Assembly: GCA_913045175.1 (NCBI GenBank)
Contig: CAJWQG010000001.1
Location: forward strand, 115,823-179,822
DNA: 64,000 nt
DNA from: an uncultured Gammaproteobacteria bacterium
Lineage (GTDB): Bacteria; Pseudomonadota; Gammaproteobacteria; Pseudomonadales; Azotimanducaceae
Direction: 5' to 3'
The notes beneath the pieces are model-generated. The model was not told the DNA's origin. It worked only from the letters and a program-made list of their open reading frames with translations, and made no database searches. A program made the position numbers and the translations under genes. The number at the start of each line of letters is the position of its first letter. Positions within the stretch are counted from its first letter, which is position 1. Positions 33,302 to 41,833 of the stretch are shown piece by piece.

Positions 33302-36300
33302 TTACAGTTTCCAGCGAATGCCGGCCTGGTAACGAGTACCGCTGTTGATCGCAGCGTGAACGTGCTTTTGCACGCCGGTACCCAACAGACTGTAGTAGTA
33401 CACGTTCTCGTCCGTCAGGTTGATCCCTTCTACGCTCAGTGACAGGTTTTCGTTCAGCTGATAGCCGAAAGATACATCCCACTGTACATACTTTTCGACA
33501 AAACGGGGGTGTCCTGAGAAGCCACCGTTGATGTCATCCAGGAAGTCGTCACGTAAGTTATAGGATACGCGCCCAGTCCACGGGCCCTTTTCGTAGAACA
33601 ACGTGAAGTTGATCGTATTCTCGGACAATCCTGGAACGCTGTATGAAGCGCCCGTTTTTTCGTTCTTGAAGTCCGAACCGGAATCGATGTAGGTATAGTT
33701 GGCGACTACGCCAAGTCCATCGAACGGCTCTGGAAGAACATCCGCAAAGGTTCGCTGAAATGCAAATTCCAAACCTGTGACCTCTGAACCACCGGTGTTG
33801 AGCGGTCTGAAATCGGTCAGGACCAGCGGCTGGCCCGTCGCAGGATCAAGCACACCTGGGAACGGGGTCGGGCTGGGCTGTGACTGGACAAACGCCTCGA
33901 TGTCCTTGGTAAAGAGCCCAACAGAAGCGATCGAGTAGTCGGCAAAATACCACTCCACTGCAACGTCAAACTGCGTCGCGGTGGTGGGGTCAAGCTTGCC
34001 ATTGCCGCCACGTGTTGTGCGGGGGTTAGCCTGTACGGTTTGCCGCGGGCTGAGGTCAAGGAACCTGGGTCGGGTCAATACTTTGGCCACCGCGACCCGC
34101 ACGACAATGTCATCTCTCGGATCAAATCGCATATTCAGAGAAGGCAGTGTCTCCGTGTATTCGTGTCCCACGTCAACAAACTCAGGTGAGCTTAGATTGA
34201 CTTGAGGCTGGGACGGATCGGTGTAGTCGATACCGATCGGGAAAGTAATTTCCCCAACTGATTGGGTGCTGTTATCCACATAGCGCACGCCAATATTACC
34301 GGAATATGGTGTATCACCCATTTCACCACTGAAGGTGAGCATGGCATAAAAAGCATTTCCGTCATCACTGTGATTCAGGTCCTCATTGAAGTTGTCCTGA
34401 TTGAAAGTAACGACCCCATTTTGGATCACAGCGTTCGTTTTAAACCCTTTCCCAGACAGGATTTCTGCCGTTCGGGTACCAAAGGTTGACTGCAACACTT
34501 CATGGTTGGGAATGGGGGTATCAGGATGATTCAAACTAAGTCCTGATTTGAAATCGCCCTCAGCCACTGGGAAAGCGACGATGCCGCCGAAGTCCGCAAC
34601 CGGCTTATTGATAAAGGCCTTGCTGTTCAGATATCTGGATCTGTCACGGCGATCCTGTCGGTAGGTTCTTACGCCCACTTGAACCGTATCGAGCCAGTCG
34701 CCATCAAATTCGTAGGTGGCATCCAATCTGAATTGCGATTGACGATCATCGACCAGATGTCGCTGAAACGACTGTTTTACCACTTTCCAGAAATCAACGT
34801 CGGAAAACGGTGAAGACGAGGTAAGAGACGGCAATTTACCCGAGCCGAACTTGTTGTAGGTCATCTGCGCACGGGTGTTGCGCATCAGGGCATCTGTATT
34901 GGTAATGGGTGCCTCGGTTTCTGAGAGCGCTGCATCAATGTTGAGCGACAGATTGTTCGTTGCCTGAACCTTCATATTAAGGCCGATATTTGCCGCTTCC
35001 GCATCGACCTGCTCGGTGGCGTGCTCGATAAACGCACCTGCGCCGGAAGTCGAGATCATGGTAAATATGCCGGTGCCGTTGTCATCCGTTACAGTGGCAT
35101 CGGTGACTCGCGGGTGCCCCTGTCCAATTCGCATAGATCGCAGGTGTCGCGCTTCATCGCTCTCGTTGTCCGTAAACAATAGATCGAGCGTTACATCGAC
35201 GATGTCAGAAGGTTGCCATTGCAGTGCCGAGGAGATATTCAGGCGATCACGGTCGTTGAAATGTAACTGTGCATTGATGTTATTGGGATAATAACCCGTC
35301 ATCTCCGCACCGTTTACGGTGGTCGTTCTGGGATCGCCAATATACTGAGCATCCAGGAAGTCTGAGCGCAGGAACCGATTGTCCCACTGCGCCGACACCA
35401 TAAATCCAAGGTTATCGGTTAACACATCGCTGAATACCGCAAATACACCAGGTGCAGTGTCGTCTGACAGCTCATTTCGCGTAGCGTCCACTGACACGGC
35501 TACCTGGCGCTTGCCTATCTCAAGAGGTCGGCGTGGCTGCACGTCGATAAAACCACCGAGGCCGCCCTCAACGTGGTCCGCTCGAGGTGACTTGTGTACT
35601 TCCACGGCCTGTACGAGGCCAGATTGGAATGCGTGAAAGCCAACCGCACGTGATTTCGTGTTGTTGTTACCCAGCCCATCGTGGCTACCCGGTGCGACGT
35701 TTGATGCCGAAACACGTCCATGGATTGTGGTCTGCACGAACTGCGGACCCAGTCCTCGAACGCTCACGAATGCGCCTTCTCCAGACTTACGGTCAATGGC
35801 GACGCCACTGATTCGTTGCAGCGATTCCGCCAGGTTCTGGTCGGGAAATGCACCGATGTCTTCCGCGGTAATCGCGTCGACAAAGTGGTCTGAATTTCGT
35901 TTTCTTTCCAGCGACTGCTGGAGGCTGCCACGGATACCCGTGACAACGATCTCTTCCATCATTTCTTCTTCATCGGCAGCGTTAACCGTGCCGGTGGAGA
36001 CTGCACTACCCAGCACAACTGCGGCAAAACCTGACGCGAGGCGCTGAAGAGCATTCTTTGAATTTGACATAGCAGGTCTCTCCCCTGTTAAAACTCTCAT
36101 TTCATTGCCAACCAGGATCGTATCAAGGTCATTGACACGATAACGCAGGTCGGTGTTTGCCAGCAGCTGTTCCAGGGCCATGATCGGCTGGAAGCTGCCG
36201 GAAATCTCGGAGGTTGCCTTGCCAGAAATCTCGTCTTCTACAAACAGGATTTCCATGCCACTCTGTAGTGCAAACTCGTTGAGTGCACTACCGAGGTCCT

Positions 36301-36436
36301 GGGCATGGATATGGAATTGAACCGGCTCTTCGCGCTCGCCAGCGTGAGGTTTGGCACAAATACACAAAATCGCCAACACCATCGCCAGGTTTACTGTAGA
36401 TCCTTCAACCCATAGCGTTTTACCCCCAATTTTCAC
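33302..36436 (-). CDS. TonB-dependent outer-membrane receptor with N-terminal STN signalling domain
   Basis: A 1044-aa receptor. After a leader (about 12-32) comes an STN domain (about 38-115: FHIHAQDLGSALNEFALQSG), which signals to a FecR-type anti-sigma factor. Then a second leader-like stretch (123-153, MSNSKNALQRLASGFAAVVL and an AxA-like end), a TonB box-like EEIVVTG, the plug (about 170-300, AESLQRISGVAIDRKSGEG, SVRGLGPQFVQTTIHGR) and a 22-strand barrel ending GIRWKL. GTG start with GGGAGG 9 nt ahead. The upstream fecR and sigma genes make a FecI-FecR-FecA-type unit. The ligand is unknown: a sulfated glycan or siderophore are both possible. Confidence 0.88.
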   Translation of the reverse strand: MKIGGKTLWVEGSTVNLAMVLAILCICAKPHAGEREEPVQFHIHAQDLGSALNEFALQSGMEILFVEDEISGKATSEISGSFQPIMALEQLLANTDLRYRVNDLDTILVGNEMRVLTGERPAMSNSKNALQRLASGFAAVVLGSAVSTGTVNAADEEEMMEEIVVTGIRGSLQQSLERKRNSDHFVDAITAEDIGAFPDQNLAESLQRISGVAIDRKSGEGAFVSVRGLGPQFVQTTIHGRVSASNVAPGSHDGLGNNNTKSRAVGFHAFQSGLVQAVEVHKSPRADHVEGGLGGFIDVQPRRPLEIGKRQVAVSVDATRNELSDDTAPGVFAVFSDVLTDNLGFMVSAQWDNRFLRSDFLDAQYIGDPRTTTVNGAEMTGYYPNNINAQLHFNDRDRLNISSALQWQPSDIVDVTLDLLFTDNESDEARHLRSMRIGQGHPRVTDATVTDDNGTGIFTMISTSGAGAFIEHATEQVDAEAANIGLNMKVQATNNLSLNIDAALSETEAPITNTDALMRNTRAQMTYNKFGSGKLPSLTSSSPFSDVDFWKVVKQSFQRHLVDDRQSQFRLDATYEFDGDWLDTVQVGVRTYRQDRRDRSRYLNSKAFINKPVADFGGIVAFPVAEGDFKSGLSLNHPDTPIPNHEVLQSTFGTRTAEILSGKGFKTNAVIQNGVVTFNQDNFNEDLNHSDDGNAFYAMLTFSGEMGDTPYSGNIGVRYVDNSTQSVGEITFPIGIDYTDPSQPQVNLSSPEFVDVGHEYTETLPSLNMRFDPRDDIVVRVAVAKVLTRPRFLDLSPRQTVQANPRTTRGGNGKLDPTTATQFDVAVEWYFADYSIASVGLFTKDIEAFVQSQPSPTPFPGVLDPATGQPLVLTDFRPLNTGGSEVTGLEFAFQRTFADVLPEPFDGLGVVANYTYIDSGSDFKNEKTGASYSVPGLSENTINFTLFYEKGPWTGRVSYNLRDDFLDDINGGFSGHPRFVEKYVQWDVSFGYQLNENLSLSVEGINLTDENVYYYSLLGTGVQKHVHAAINSGTRYQAGIRWKL

Positions 36437-36501
36437 CGTTATCGGCCTCCCGAATTCTCAAGAAGCTCGAATACTGGTCCTGAGGTTAGGTCTGATACGG
36501 C

Positions 36502-37647
36502 TTAAAACCTAACCTCATGCAACCTAGACGAGCTTGATTCGCTTTTCCTCACACTAGTTTCAACATTTACTCTTTCGACCTCATTTTGGTCAGTGGAATC
36601 CCGCCAAAGTACTGCTATATTGCCATCTGCAGCAGGTTTTGCTTTAACCGGATACAGCATTTCCATGGCTTCCACGAATGAGGACGTACTGCCAGTAGCG
36701 AACACGCCTCCAACCCTTATGTTGTCGAGACGCGCATCATCGTTCAAAACCAGCTTTCTGGTGCTATAACGGTTGATTTCATGGACAACGTCGCGCAAAG
36801 CGTCGTCCCTGAATACCAGGCGTCCCTCACGCCAGCCTACAACCCGCTCCATATCCGCGTTGAGCACTCTTGGTTGTGAGTCGGGTTTGGCAATCAGTTG
36901 CTCACCCGCGGCCAGTTCTGTGTGGGCCGGCGCCTGATTGACCAGGCTTTTAACAATGCCTGGTATGTCATTTGCTATTTCGTCGACCTCGATTCGACCT
37001 TCGACCAGCGTAATCAGGACACCTTGTTCTTCGTCCAGTCTGACATCAAACGCGGTTCCCAGCGCCACAATACGCCTGTCTCCTGCGTATACCTCAAAGA
37101 CCCGAGAATCTTTCTCAACCTCGAAGTGTGCCTGACCCCTCATTAGTTCGAGGCGGCGGACGTCGGAATTCTCGGTAAAGTCCACTTGAACCAGGGAGTC
37201 AGTATCCAGGGTGATTGTTGAGTCATCGTTCAGCGTTACAGTAGACCGCTCGCCCACGCCCGTTTCGTAGATATTTGCCGATCTTATGAATCGGTCGTCA
37301 TTGGGTAGGTTAACGGCCTGAAATATCCCGGCGGTGACCACCAGCGTACAGGCCGCGGCAAACCCGATCGCCAGCCTTCTTTGCCTCGCGCGCTGACAGT
37401 CACCGGTTTCCAGTAACACCTGTTCACTGAGTTTCAACAACTCCGGGCTACCCAGGTTTCGATCGATCATGGCAAGCGCCTTTTGTGCACGGTCAAATGC
37501 GCGCGCATGTTCAGGGCTTGAATTACGCCAGGTCTCGAACGCAGATCGGTCGCTCGGACCGCAGTCCCGTGCATCGAGGCGCTGGACCCAGTAGGCTGCC
37601 ACCTCGTCTGATTGCTTCGCTGTCCTGTCGTGGTCTAGTAGGCTCAT
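36502..37647 (-). CDS. FecR-family anti-sigma factor (sigma regulator)
   Basis: A 381-aa inner-membrane regulator. The N-terminal cytoplasmic region (about 13-60) has the DUF4880 pattern (AAYWVQRLDA, FETWRNSSPEHARAFDRAQ) that binds the sigma factor. A single membrane segment lies at about 92-112. The periplasmic FecR domain follows (ETGVGERSTVTLNDDSTITL, GQAHFEVEKDSRVFEVYAG, ALGTAFDVRL), then a DUF4974-like/STN-like tail (LRDVVHEINRYSTRKLVLND). It should relay receptor occupancy from the STN domain to the sigma factor encoded 10 nt upstream. The C-terminal 30 residues are polar and unusual. Confidence 0.88.
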   Translation of the reverse strand: MSLLDHDRTAKQSDEVAAYWVQRLDARDCGPSDRSAFETWRNSSPEHARAFDRAQKALAMIDRNLGSPELLKLSEQVLLETGDCQRARQRRLAIGFAAACTLVVTAGIFQAVNLPNDDRFIRSANIYETGVGERSTVTLNDDSTITLDTDSLVQVDFTENSDVRRLELMRGQAHFEVEKDSRVFEVYAGDRRIVALGTAFDVRLDEEQGVLITLVEGRIEVDEIANDIPGIVKSLVNQAPAHTELAAGEQLIAKPDSQPRVLNADMERVVGWREGRLVFRDDALRDVVHEINRYSTRKLVLNDDARLDNIRVGGVFATGSTSSFVEAMEMLYPVKAKPAADGNIAVLWRDSTDQNEVERVNVETSVRKSESSSSRLHEVRF

Positions 37648-37657
37648 CTTCTATTAT

Positions 37658-38194
37658 TCATTTCTTATTAAGGTAGATTGCCAGATGGGCAATTGCCTTA
37701 ATCATGTGTTTTTCAACGGCGCTGACCGAAATACCCAGTCGATTAGCGACGCGCTTTTGCCGCAAGCCTTCAACACGACACAATAAAAAAATCTGACGCG
37801 TCCTTTCCGGCAGTTCGTTAAGTGCGGCCAAAATGACTTCAACCGACTCCATAGCTGCCAAGACGTGGTCCGGTCCGACTTCCGCATTGGGATGTCGCTC
37901 TTCCAGAAATTCTTCATGAAAATCCTGGGCATGGGTGCGCTTTTTGCGCAGGAAATCCCGCCATACATTGGTGGCGGTGCGCATCAGATACGCTTCTGGC
38001 TGCTCAATATCGCTACCGTCGCCGCGCACGGCAAGACGCACCAGAACTTCCTGGACCAGGTCTTCGACGTCTGCTTGTTGGTATGCCCGTTTCCCGAAAT
38101 AACGAGACAGGGCGGGACGGTATTCTCTCGATAAGGTATCGAGTCGTTCGGATTGCGTCAGGGTTGTGTGGGGATGAGGTTGATCGCTGGCCAT
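37658..38194 (-). CDS. FecI-type ECF sigma-70 factor
   Basis: A 178-aa ECF sigma factor. Region 2 is YFGKRAYQQADVEDLVQEVLVRLAVRG through YLMRTATNVWRDFLRKKR, and region 4 is LNELPERTRQIFLLCRVEGLRQKRVANRLG, then ISVSAVEKHMIKAIAHL. Region 3 is absent, as expected. It directs transcription of the linked receptor when FecR releases it. The order sigma, FecR, receptor on one strand is typical. A remnant of a second very similar sigma factor lies at 20.4 kb. Confidence 0.9.
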   Translation of the reverse strand: MASDQPHPHTTLTQSERLDTLSREYRPALSRYFGKRAYQQADVEDLVQEVLVRLAVRGDGSDIEQPEAYLMRTATNVWRDFLRKKRTHAQDFHEEFLEERHPNAEVGPDHVLAAMESVEVILAALNELPERTRQIFLLCRVEGLRQKRVANRLGISVSAVEKHMIKAIAHLAIYLNKK

Positions 38195-38318
38195 TTGTAT
38201 CCGGTGACTAAAAGCGGAAGCTCATTATACACGTTTCCCCATCCTGACTTATTGGAACACCCGGCTACCTACACCCTTGATGGAGCTTAAGTAAGTGCCA
38301 TTCTATTCATAGTACTGG

Positions 38319-39131
38319 TTACAAATACTTGGAAAAAAACAGATCAATGATGTCGATGACGGTTTTTCCATAAACAGAAGAGGGGTCACCGATGTCCACC
38401 ATCTTCTCCTCCGACCAACTACGGCGATCGAAAGCATGGCCTTCATCAGCAAAAATATGTAACTCGGCCTTGCGCTTCCGGTCCATGAGTTTTTCGTAAA
38501 AGTTCGTACTTTCAGCAAGCGGTACTGCTGGATCTTCGGCACCGTGTATTAATAGGCACGGTGGAAAGTCACTAAGGTCATAGGTTAGGGGGCTGGCACC
38601 CTTATAGTCGGCCTCTGTGGCATCGGGACCCATTAACATGGTCCGACCCTCATTATCGGTGCCGAACTGAATTGCGGTCGGCCCATACATCGACGCAACA
38701 GCCTTTACGTCACTGTAAACGTCTCCATGTCCACCGTCGCCTTCGAATGCCTCTGCCACTGCCACCATCAGGGCGAGGTGGCCCCCAGCGGAATCGCCGA
38801 TGATCCCGACTCTTTCAGGATCGAGTCCAAGCGATTGGTGATTAGCCTTCAGGTACCGGATGGCGCATTTAACGTCTTCTATTTGTGCAGGCCAGGGTGC
38901 TTCGGGAGAAAGACGATAGGAAGGACAGAGACAGACAAACCCGGAACGGCTGAGCAATAGTCCAAACCCCTTCACGCCATTGCGGCTGCCTTTTCGCCAG
39001 CCACCGCCATGTACGATGACCAAAGCAGGTCTTCGGTCACCATTCTTTTCGGGCAGATAAAGATCTGCTTCAAGATCCCGGTCGCCCGCCTTGCCGATAA
39101 CAATGCCTTTAGAGACTTTTTTTCTGGTCAT
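38319..39131 (-). CDS. Alpha/beta hydrolase (BD-FAE/hormone-sensitive-lipase-like esterase)
   Basis: A 270-aa esterase. The oxyanion motif is VIVHGGGWRKGS, the nucleophile elbow IIGDSAGGHLAL, the acid HGAEDPAVP and the histidine DEGHAFDRRSW. There is no signal peptide. The start MTRKKVSKGIV is chosen over an ATG 24 codons upstream because GGAGGA precedes it by 10 nt and the fold begins there. This start overlaps the 3' end of the PhyH-HEAT gene by 23 nt, so the two are translationally coupled. Possible role: esterase on plant or algal acyl sugars, substrate unknown. Confidence 0.85.
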   Translation of the reverse strand: MTRKKVSKGIVIGKAGDRDLEADLYLPEKNGDRRPALVIVHGGGWRKGSRNGVKGFGLLLSRSGFVCLCPSYRLSPEAPWPAQIEDVKCAIRYLKANHQSLGLDPERVGIIGDSAGGHLALMVAVAEAFEGDGGHGDVYSDVKAVASMYGPTAIQFGTDNEGRTMLMGPDATEADYKGASPLTYDLSDFPPCLLIHGAEDPAVPLAESTNFYEKLMDRKRKAELHIFADEGHAFDRRSWSEEKMVDIGDPSSVYGKTVIDIIDLFFSKYL

Positions 39132-40467
39132 ACCGCGGGTCCTCCATCCAGCGATGGCGCCGTAGTGGTTCCAGGACGGCCCGGCGTGCCTCATCGTCAT
39201 CAATTCGACACAGTTGTTCTATCGCAAACGCATTGACGTAGGTGTGCGGGTCTCTGGCAGCGATCGCCAGGCTTGGGATCGTTTCTTTTATCGCCCCTTG
39301 CCGGATCAACGATTGAATCGCATAGAGCTTGAGATCCCAGTCATCACTCGTTCTGATAATTTCGTCCAATGTCTCGATGGTTTGAGATTGATGGGCGCCA
39401 GGTCCCAATAAACCCAGGGCGGACATCGCGTGGCGTTGAATGAAAGGGTTCTTATTTCTAACGAGTTCAGTAAGGCGTGGTGCGAATGCCTGGTTGCCAG
39501 TCTGGCCTGCCGCGAAGCATCCATTAATCAGCAGGCCGTCACTATCCTGGTTTAGGAGATCCTGAATCGGTTCAAGATCACCGAGCAAGGCGAGGCCGTT
39601 GCTGGCATCCGCATATTCAAGGACCCAGTTGCTGTCTTCGCCCGGTAAATGCTGGTGGATATCATGGAGCAACGCATCTCGTACACTTGCCTGGTTGTCG
39701 ACTGACGCGGACATATAGATAGCTTCAACACGAGCACGAGGGTCATCCCCGTTTAACGCACGCTGCCAATCGGCGAAGGTGCTGACATCGTTTGCCGATG
39801 TCTCGTATCCCAGCCACTGACAAAGGTGCCTTGAGACAGGATTGTCTGTTTGTATTGTGCCGGCGCCACTTTTTGGCGGTCGTTCGGTGCGCATGAATAC
39901 GAACTTGCAGGCAAATCGATTCTGATCAGTCCCGTTCATCATCGCGCCGTGGCCGATATCGAAATGAGCCAGCGCAGCGGATCCGGCAGCACAGATCATC
40001 GGCTGCACGTTTCGCTGAACATACCCATCGTCGGGTAGCAGGAGCTGATCATTTTCCTTAGTTAGTTTCGGCGGGTGATACCAGTCTTCTTTCCCTCCCA
40101 GCCTGGGCAGCAGATGAGTCCCGGGTAATAGACCAGTGGGCCCATTGTTCAGTGTCACTTCCTGGGGGTAATAAAACATAATCAGCCACCAGGGTTCGCG
40201 ATGGCGCGGTCGCGGTTTTACTGCATGTCCATCCTTGTGTAAAGGTTGCAGCATTGCGGGTGTTTTCTTTCCCGGTTGTCCATGGCTGATGTGCGGGTGA
40301 CGATGCACGTGGACGAAATAGTTGTCCCCTAGTATTGCAGTGACATTACGTCGTACCGCAGGATCGTCTAGCACCTGCCACAGTTGGGGCACCATCGGTA
40401 AAATGTTGTTATGTGGATTGAATTCGCCGTTCGTAGACTCGAATACCCGAGATAGGGTGGTATACAT
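39109..40467 (-). CDS. Phytanoyl-CoA dioxygenase (PhyH)-like protein with C-terminal HEAT repeats; 5' end probably frameshifted
   Basis: A 452-residue frame. The PhyH-type iron/2-oxoglutarate domain shows the HxD pair in LHKDGH (His77, Asp79), a distal His in FDIGHGAMMNG and a 2OG-binding Arg in NRFACKF. From about residue 290 the protein turns into HEAT-like helical repeats (FIQRHAMSALGLLGPG, DLKLYAIQSLIRQGA, TYVNAFAIEQLCRIDDDEARR). Family N-terminal sequence (FLKQGFIKITPELPSEFHSG) continues in frame upstream of the listed ATG but finds no ATG, GTG or TTG before a stop near 40605. An ATG in another frame (40625) gives a plausible start, so a frameshift is suspected. Confidence 0.75.
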   Translation of the reverse strand: MYTTLSRVFESTNGEFNPHNNILPMVPQLWQVLDDPAVRRNVTAILGDNYFVHVHRHPHISHGQPGKKTPAMLQPLHKDGHAVKPRPRHREPWWLIMFYYPQEVTLNNGPTGLLPGTHLLPRLGGKEDWYHPPKLTKENDQLLLPDDGYVQRNVQPMICAAGSAALAHFDIGHGAMMNGTDQNRFACKFVFMRTERPPKSGAGTIQTDNPVSRHLCQWLGYETSANDVSTFADWQRALNGDDPRARVEAIYMSASVDNQASVRDALLHDIHQHLPGEDSNWVLEYADASNGLALLGDLEPIQDLLNQDSDGLLINGCFAAGQTGNQAFAPRLTELVRNKNPFIQRHAMSALGLLGPGAHQSQTIETLDEIIRTSDDWDLKLYAIQSLIRQGAIKETIPSLAIAARDPHTYVNAFAIEQLCRIDDDEARRAVLEPLRRHRWMEDPRYDQKKSL

Positions 40468-40625
40468 CCCACTGTGAAATTCACTGGGTAACTCGGGTGT
40501 TATTTTAATGAAGCCCTGCTTAAGAAACTGAAAAACGTTAGAGTCTTGTGTTTGATTATTAGCGCTGATGATATTTCTCCGAGCTGTTTCAGCGGTCCAG
40601 TCTTATTGGGTACCGCTGCTTTCAT

Positions 40626-41090
40626 CTTTGGCGGCAAGTAGAGTCCCATCACTTTTTACCTCGCCGCGGGCCAGAGGGTGGGGTTAGGATAATCCAAAAC
40701 GAAGTTAGACTACAAAATCAAGTTGGATATTTTTCGTTAACAGATTCAAGTGGTCTTCTTACCTAGCGCTGAAAACATTGTATCCAGTGACAGCAAACAA
40801 AACGTTTTTGGAAACGAAATACTAATAGTGGGTGCATCATGGAATATGTCTTTCTTCTACATCGAACTAATATATATCTATATGATAATGACATCGATAA
40901 GAATAAAGTGTGGCCCTATTAGGGTGTCGCAGGGGGCAAGGGTTTTTGTTGGTCCATAGTTTCCCGGGATCCAAGAGATTAACCGAGAGACGACCGCTAG
41001 GAATTGTTTAGCAGGTATTTATTTGTGCGAAAAGTTTAAGGCTTGGTTTGAATAACCCAAGTGATTTTTGTTGTCAGACCGAAGAGAAGA
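40626..41090. other. Intergenic region without convincing genes
   Basis: About 460 bases, more AT-rich than the flanks. One open frame of 69 codons (40750-40959, plus) has no ribosome site and no recognisable similarity. No RNA gene or repeat family was recognised. Confidence 0.5.
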
Positions 41091-41112
41091 TGCACGGCCT
41101 AATGACCGTGCA
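41091..41112 (-). terminator. Hairpin downstream of the small membrane-protein pair
   Basis: TGCACGG (41091-41097) and CCGTGCA (41106-41112) form a 7-bp stem with an 8-nt loop, 33 nt beyond the second gene. On the minus strand it is followed by TCTTCTCTTC, a weak T-rich tract. Confidence 0.5.
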
Positions 41113-41144
41113 TGCACTCTCCGATTATTTTATTGCGTTCTATA

Positions 41145-41372
41145 CTACTGTTGTTGTTTGAACAACAACAAGAACAACAACAAAGCTATCAGCCCAACAA
41201 GCCCATTTTCCGAGAACTGACCTACAATTTCCCCAATATTTTCTACAACTCCTGTTGCACCAGGAAATAAAACATCGAGAAGGACCAGAGCAAGTATAAG
41301 TGCTACCCCGAGCTCAGTTATTGATCGTAACCAAGAGGATATGCTGGACATTGTTTCTTTAATGAAGGACAT
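41145..41372 (-). CDS. Small two-helix membrane protein B of a paralogous pair
   Basis: A 75-aa protein with an amphipathic start (MSFIKETMSSISSWLRSI), a first membrane helix (LGVALILALVLLDVLF), a short PGATGVVENIGEIVGQF loop and a second helix (GLVGLIALLLFLLLF) ending KQQQ. It is clearly paralogous to the gene just upstream, sharing DVLFPG(A/T)T and GL(V/T)GLI. AAAGGAG about 9 nt before the ATG supports expression. No named family is recognised. Possibilities include a holin-like or membrane-stress peptide, or a two-component membrane-active peptide, all of them inference. Confidence 0.75.
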   Translation of the reverse strand: MSFIKETMSSISSWLRSITELGVALILALVLLDVLFPGATGVVENIGEIVGQFSENGLVGLIALLLFLLLFKQQQ

Positions 41373-41405
41373 AATTATTTCTCCTTTTAGTGAGCGAGAA
41401 TTAAG

Positions 41406-41627
41406 TTATGTGCGGCTCGCAATAGCGATAAAGATCACCAACACGATGAGTCCAGTTAGACCCCCGCTGGTAAAGCTTTCAACCAATCCAGATACACTCG
41501 CAACAATATTAGTGGTACCAGGGAAGAGAACATCTACAACAAGTGCAACGGTAACAAGACTTAGGCCTAAGCCAATGACACCCTTGGCAATGGATGTTAC
41601 GGTATCTAATACTTCATTGATAATCAT
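41406..41627 (-). CDS. Small two-helix membrane protein A of a paralogous pair
   Basis: A 73-aa protein: helical start MIINEVLDTVTSIAKG, first membrane helix LGLSLVTVALVVDVLF, loop PGTTNIVASVSGLVESF, and second helix GLTGLIVLVIFIAI ending SRT. It aligns over almost its full length with the following gene, 33 nt downstream. GGAG lies about 11 nt before the ATG. An inverted repeat TGACG-TAG-CGTCA lies 40 nt upstream. No leader peptide or processing site is evident. Confidence 0.75.
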   Translation of the reverse strand: MIINEVLDTVTSIAKGVIGLGLSLVTVALVVDVLFPGTTNIVASVSGLVESFTSGGLTGLIVLVIFIAIASRT

Positions 41628-41667
41628 GTTATGGAGACTCCTAATTTGCGGTTATTTTTTTTGTATT

Positions 41668-41680
41668 TGACGTAGCGTCA
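41668..41680 (-). promoter_or_regulatory. Inverted repeat TGACG-TAG-CGTCA before the small membrane-protein pair
   Basis: A perfect 5-bp dyad with a 3-nt centre, 41-53 nt before the first small membrane-protein gene. A possible operator, with no known regulator assigned. Confidence 0.35.
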
Positions 41681-41767
41681 TCAAAGATGTTAACACAATC
41701 CCACATAACCACAATCGTGCACATTTTCATGATTTTGCACTAATATTGTGTGGCCTCTAGGCATATC

Positions 41768-41827
41768 AGCACGCTTGGCGTGCTCTAAACTAGGGCTGTT
41801 TCAGGGCGCGCACTTAAATTGTGCGCG
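41768..41827. terminator. Two strong hairpins between the metallophosphoesterase and the small membrane-protein pair
   Basis: AGCACGC-TTG-GCGTGCT (41768-41784) and CGCGCAC-TTAAATT-GTGCGCG (41807-41827), each a perfect 7-bp stem. They lie just after the metallophosphoesterase stop on the minus strand, so they could end its transcript. No long T-run follows. Confidence 0.45.
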
Positions 41828-41833
41828 GAGGGC

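Noticed and set aside
40750..40959. 69-codon open frame in the AT-rich intergenic region
   Set aside because: No ribosome site, unusual residue composition, and no similarity recognised.
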